Assembly (NCBI GenBank): GCA_003557065.1
Contig: PWPS01000030.1
Location: forward strand, 1-5,658
Source of the DNA: Candidatus Nealsoniibacteriota bacterium
GTDB taxonomy: Bacteria > Patescibacteriota > Minisyncoccia > Minisyncoccales > PWPS01
DNA length: 5,658 nucleotides
Direction: 5' to 3'
The notes beneath the pieces are model-generated. The model did no database searches, had not been told where the DNA came from, and worked only from the letters and a program-made list of their open reading frames with translations. Position numbers and translations under genes: made by a program. Positions 4,806 through 5,658 of the stretch are shown piece after piece (positions within the stretch are counted from its first letter, which is position 1; each line of letters opens with the position of its first letter).

Positions 4806-5658
4806 TTATGAATTCTTTACTTTTTCTAATTTAAAATCGGTTGTGACCTTAATTTTGTCTCCGGGTTCGAGCTTGTCAGATAACATCGCAGAAGCAAAAG
4901 TATCCCCTACTCTATTTTGAATCACACGTTGCATTTCCCGTGCTCCGAAGACGGGCTCATAACTGATATCAACTATCTTCTCTTTTAATTCGTCGGTAAT
5001 TATGAACTCTATATGCTTTTCTTTCAAGCTCCTCCTTAATTTATCAAGTTGCAAGTGGGCAATTTTAATCAAATGCTCCTTTTTCAGGGGCTCAAATACA
5101 ACAACACCGTCAAATCTATTAACAAACTCCGGCCGGAAAAGACCTTCCCTGAAAAGATAATCCAAGATGTCTTTCTTTACCTTCTCCAAGTCAATCCCCT
5201 TCCTGACCGACTCCATTATTATTCTATAACCGGCATTACTGGTAGCTATGATCATGCAGTTTCTGAAATCAACCTTCCTTCCGAATCCATCGGTCACATG
5301 ACCTTCATCAAGAATTTGTAGAAAAATATTTAAAATATCCTTATGCGCTTTCTCCAATTCATCAAGCAGAATTAAAGAAAAAGGATCTTCAACAACTTTT
5401 TCGGTTAATATTCCTTCCGAATCTTTTGATCCTATGAGACGAGAAATATCCGAAACACTTTGAAATTCGGACATATCAATTCTTATCATTCTTTTAACGG
5501 ACCCGAAATAAATATCGGCTATCGCCTTGGCGGTTTCAGTCTTACCCACGCCCGTAGGTCCAAGAAAAAGAAAAGAACCTATCAATCCCTTTCTCGTATC
5601 CAAGTCCGCTCTAGATCTCCTTAAACTTTTTGCTATCTCGCTAACCGCCGTTTCTTGA
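4806..5658 (-). CDS. ClpB/ClpC-family AAA+ unfoldase, C-terminal module (5' end outside window)
   Basis: The reading frame is open to the right edge, so the gene is partial; 283 C-terminal residues are visible, first full codon at 5655-5657. They form the second AAA+ domain of a Hsp100/Clp unfoldase, which threads proteins through a hexameric pore using ATP. Visible motifs (numbered from the first visible residue): linker RRSRADL 13-19, Walker A GPTGVGKT 33-40, Walker B LILLDE 95-100, sensor 1 TSNAG 139-143, arginine-finger region FRPEFVNR 174-181, and sensor 2 GAR 238-240 in the D2-small domain. A TTG at 5601-5603 is an internal Leu codon, because family-like sequence continues upstream of it. 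Oddities: the GYVG pore loop is replaced by a shorter SKDSEG loop, and I see no [LIV]GF ClpP-docking tripeptide after sensor 1. This leaves ClpB-like versus ClpC-like function open. The stop lies 1 nt before the next gene, which suggests one operon. Confidence 0.93.
   Translation of the reverse strand, partial: QETAVSEIAKSLRRSRADLDTRKGLIGSFLFLGPTGVGKTETAKAIADIYFGSVKRMIRIDMSEFQSVSDISRLIGSKDSEGILTEKVVEDPFSLILLDELEKAHKDILNIFLQILDEGHVTDGFGRKVDFRNCMIIATSNAGYRIIMESVRKGIDLEKVKKDILDYLFREGLFRPEFVNRFDGVVVFEPLKKEHLIKIAHLQLDKLRRSLKEKHIEFIITDELKEKIVDISYEPVFGAREMQRVIQNRVGDTFASAMLSDKLEPGDKIKVTTDFKLEKVKNS

Noticed and set aside
5049..5321. Plus-strand open frame of 90 codons opposite clp
   Set aside because: It lies antisense to the arginine-finger and sensor regions of the Clp domain, so it is a shadow frame.
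5601..5603. TTG as a possible start codon giving a short 265-residue Clp protein
   Set aside because: Family-like sequence (RRSRADLD) continues in frame upstream to the window edge, so the TTG is an internal Leu codon of a longer gene.
1..5658. Recoded UGA (as in Gracilibacteria/SR1 genomes), because no gene here ends in TGA
   Set aside because: All genes read through at normal length with the standard bacterial code and no in-frame TGA is needed. Seven stops are too few to infer recoding.
33..5658. A new defence, mobile or biosynthetic system
   Set aside because: The genes form a canonical dcw start and the tail of a Clp operon. No transposase, integrase, nuclease, toxin, CRISPR repeat or terminal repeat is visible.

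Overview
The window is an AT-rich bacterial segment in which every convincing gene lies on the minus strand, so it reads biologically from right to left. Spacing is very tight (1 to 3 nt between neighbours). All visible stop codons are TAA, or TAG once. The proteins are lean: a 556-residue FtsI with no PASTA domains and a 95-residue FtsL-like protein. The Clp ATPase has a shortened pore loop, a form I associate with Patescibacteria (Candidate Phyla Radiation). The lineage is an inference from gene style and not from a marker gene. Nothing suggests an alternative genetic code.

Right part (4043-5658): the C-terminal AAA+ module of a ClpB/ClpC-type unfoldase enters from beyond the right edge. 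It is followed after 1 nt by an unrecognised membrane-anchored, acidic, probably beta-rich protein. A textbook intrinsic terminator (about 3982-4014) ends this transcription unit.

Middle (3873-3981): directly after the terminator comes a near-consensus sigma-70 promoter, TTGACA - 17 nt - TAGAAT. It is overlaid by GTGGRR repeats at 10-11 bp spacing. This fits the known layout of MraZ-controlled division operons, and mraZ is the first gene downstream, so autoregulation is the natural reading.

Left part (33-3872): the start of a dcw (division and cell wall) cluster in canonical order. It runs mraZ (regulator), rsmH (16S rRNA m4C methyltransferase), an ftsL-like septal protein, ftsI (class B transpeptidase), and then a 196-residue protein where murE or murF normally sits. 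This last protein resembles the end of a Mur ligase central domain, but it lacks a recognisable ATP-binding P-loop and the C-terminal Mur domain. The genes are co-directional and nearly abutting, so co-transcription from the mraZ promoter is likely. FtsL and FtsI would act together at the septum.

I found no mobile element, CRISPR array, tRNA or rRNA, and no clearly new multi-gene system. The points most worth following up are the GYVG-less Clp pore loop, the degenerate Mur-ligase-like protein, the phased MraZ operator, and the unknown partner gene of clp. No gene-free stretch exceeds 300 bases; the largest gap, 3873-4042, is accounted for by the terminator, promoter and operator.
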